From assembly GCA_013695715.1 (NCBI GenBank), contig JACCZZ010000112.1, positions 1 through 6,870 on the forward strand: a DNA stretch of 6,870 nucleotides, in the 5' to 3' direction. Source of the stretch: Chitinophagales bacterium (GTDB taxonomy: Bacteria > Bacteroidota > Bacteroidia > Chitinophagales > UBA10324). Position numbers and translations under genes: made by a program. Shown here piece by piece: positions 5,622 through 6,870 of the stretch. A model generated the notes under the pieces. The model was not told the origin of the DNA. It ran no database searches and saw only the letters and a list, made by a program, of their open reading frames with translations. Position 1 is the first letter of the stretch, and each line of letters begins with the position of its first letter.

Positions 5622-6870
5622 TTACTTTTGATCTTCTTGATTCTGCTGATCTTGTTGATTCTGTTGATCTTGATGATTATCTTGATTGTTTTGATCTCCT
5701 TGAATCTCCTGGATCTCTACCCTTCTGTTTACTGTGTAGACTTTAGGATACAACTGTTGTGATTCGCCAGCAGATTCGATAGCAATTCTACTTTCATCTA
5801 TTTGGTAGTATTTAACTAAGAAATCTTTAACTGAGTTGGCGCGTTTTGTCCCAAGACCTTTATTATAACTTTCAGAACCTCTTACATCGGCATTTCCAAG
5901 GATTTGAATTTTTGCCTCAGGTCTTAATTGCATATATTTAGCTAATGCCGCAAGATCAGGATAAGAGGTAGTCTTTACAATAGAGCTATTAGTGTCAAAA
6001 TAAACGGTTGGCATAATGAATCCAGTACTAGGTGGGGGCTTGGGAATAGTAATACCATGGATATCCACCAATGCATCAGCTAATGTATTAGCCTCCTTAT
6101 CTAAACAATCCGGCACTCCGTCTTTATCAATATCCATTGCTATACCCGCTGTGTCAACAGAGCATCCTGCTGGGGTAAAGAGATCTCTATCTCTTAAATC
6201 AGGAACACCATCGTTATCGGAATCTACAGAAGTACCATTGCCATATACTTTAGAACCTACAGGAGTATTTGGTTCTTTATCATACATCTCAGATATTCCA
6301 TCATTATCACTATCAGTAGAAAGGCGGGTTACCTGATCCTTTACAATCTTAAAATCATCATACATTACCTCTACCGGATCTTTCCATTCTATATATTGGT
6401 TGTTTTTATCCTTTCCGACAAATTTGTAAGTGAGTCCTAAACCTGCAAAGGCATATTTATCTTTATTGCTTTTAAAGGGAGTATTTTCATTTTCAACAAA
6501 GGCATCCAGCTTATCGCTGTTCACCACATGCATTGCTACTTCTAAACCAAGATCGAACGAACGGCTTAATTTAAGCTTGGCTCCAAGAGAAAATGGTACC
6601 TCCAAGGCCGTAGACGCTCCAGAAAGGCCCCGATTTAACCCGCCTACTGTTTGACCACTTGTACTTGTATGGGCTATTGAATATACTGTATCGGTTGAAA
6701 GGCTTTTTATCTTTGAATCAAAACTTACTACTCCAACTCCCATAGTGCCAAAGATTGCAAGCCAGCGGTCGTGTTTTGTTGACTGATTGGCCTTAATAAG
6801 AGCCAAGGCGAGGTTGTTGAAATCAATATAAGCACTTAAACCTCCGCTTATTAGGTTGGTTTCAAAATAA
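5622..6870 (-). CDS. OmpA-family outer-membrane protein with TSP3 repeats (5' end outside window)
   Basis: Partial gene: 416 codons before the TAA at 5622-5624 stay open to the right edge. An in-frame TTG at 6806 is internal, because coding-like sequence (TNLISGGLSAYIDFNNLAL) continues upstream of it. Regions in order: an N-terminal part rich in alternating beta-strand-like segments, probably a beta-barrel (to about base 6400); three Asp-rich TSP3-type calcium-binding repeats (DSDNDGISEMYD, DSDNDGVPDLRD, DIDKDGVPDCLD; about 6087-6314); an IPKPPPS linker; an OmpA C-terminal peptidoglycan-binding domain (about 5706-6017) with VYFDTNS, GNADVRGSESYN, KRANSVKDFL and NRRVEI; then a 25-residue Q/N/D-rich tail. 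In this family the Asp of the NADVRGS segment and the Arg of KRAN bind diaminopimelate in peptidoglycan. The protein should span the outer membrane and tether it to the wall. Signal peptide and promoter are beyond the window. The gene ends at its own hairpin terminator. Confidence 0.92.
   Translation of the reverse strand, partial: YFETNLISGGLSAYIDFNNLALALIKANQSTKHDRWLAIFGTMGVGVVSFDSKIKSLSTDTVYSIAHTSTSGQTVGGLNRGLSGASTALEVPFSLGAKLKLSRSFDLGLEVAMHVVNSDKLDAFVENENTPFKSNKDKYAFAGLGLTYKFVGKDKNNQYIEWKDPVEVMYDDFKIVKDQVTRLSTDSDNDGISEMYDKEPNTPVGSKVYGNGTSVDSDNDGVPDLRDRDLFTPAGCSVDTAGIAMDIDKDGVPDCLDKEANTLADALVDIHGITIPKPPPSTGFIMPTVYFDTNSSIVKTTSYPDLAALAKYMQLRPEAKIQILGNADVRGSESYNKGLGTKRANSVKDFLVKYYQIDESRIAIESAGESQQLYPKVYTVNRRVEIQEIQGDQNNQDNHQDQQNQQDQQNQEDQK
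5637..5672 (-). repeat. Tandem 18-bp repeat encoding the Q/N-rich tail of the OmpA protein
   Basis: Two adjacent 18-bp units, 5637-5654 and 5655-5672, differ at one base (C or T at the tenth position) and encode repeated Gln/Asp/Asn residues (QDQQNQ register). Degenerate versions of the same TTGATCTT/TTGATTCT pattern continue on both sides across about 5628-5697. The array is in frame, so gain or loss of a unit would lengthen or shorten the tail without disrupting the gene. Confidence 0.75.

Noticed and set aside
6016..6336. Plus-strand open frame of 106 codons with Ser/Leu/Pro repeats
   Set aside because: It is the antisense image of the TSP3 repeats of the OmpA gene; the repetitive look comes from those repeats.
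6804..6806. TTG at 6806 as the start of the OmpA-family gene
   Set aside because: The frame remains open upstream to the window edge with plausible coding sequence, and a start here would leave no signal peptide for an outer-membrane protein.
1..6870. A novel multi-gene system, mobile element, CRISPR array or tRNA/rRNA gene
   Set aside because: Every long coding region falls in a recognised family, the spacers are short and accounted for, and I saw no repeat-spacer array, transposase, integrase, cloverleaf or cassette-like operon.

Overview
The window reads as ordinary chromosomal sequence from a Bacteroidota (Bacteroidetes) bacterium. Evidence: an E1 dehydrogenase of the type this phylum uses, two DUF1573 lipid-free secreted proteins, an OmpA-family protein with thrombospondin type 3 (TSP3) calcium-binding repeats, AT-leaning genes whose starts have no Shine-Dalgarno sequence, and at least one clear Bacteroidota-type promoter (TTTG, 20-nt spacer, TAnnTTTG). 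A genus cannot be named from the sequence alone.

Layout. Bases 1-1093 (minus strand) hold the first 364 residues of a thiamine-diphosphate-dependent 2-oxoacid dehydrogenase E1; the rest lies off the left edge. A 199-bp divergent spacer (1094-1292) holds a promoter for the rightward genes and a 9-bp inverted repeat beside the E1 start. Bases 1293-2263 (plus strand) hold two tandem, paralogous, exported DUF1573 proteins, likely one transcript. They end at a symmetric hairpin (2283-2315) that should also terminate the converging mutS. mutS (2338-4929, minus) is complete and looks functional. Divergent from it is a small SpoU/TrmH-type RNA 2'-O-methyltransferase (4998-5528, plus). That gene converges on an OmpA-family outer-membrane gene (5622 to beyond 6870, minus), with a second hairpin (5568-5596) between them. 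The OmpA gene is cut by the right edge: its frame stays open to base 6870.

How the genes work together. They do not form a pathway. The window mixes central metabolism (E1), envelope proteins (DUF1573 pair, OmpA) and information processing (MutS, RNA methyltransferase), in alternating transcription units separated by two terminator hairpins and two divergent spacers. I see no mobile element, CRISPR array, tRNA, rRNA, phage gene or defence cassette. I found no candidate for a novel multi-gene system. The points most worth a second look are the tandem DUF1573 pair with its conserved CGC motif, the inverted repeat at the E1 start, the altered cofactor motif of E1, the mutS start choice, and the repeat-encoded Q/N-rich tail of the OmpA protein.
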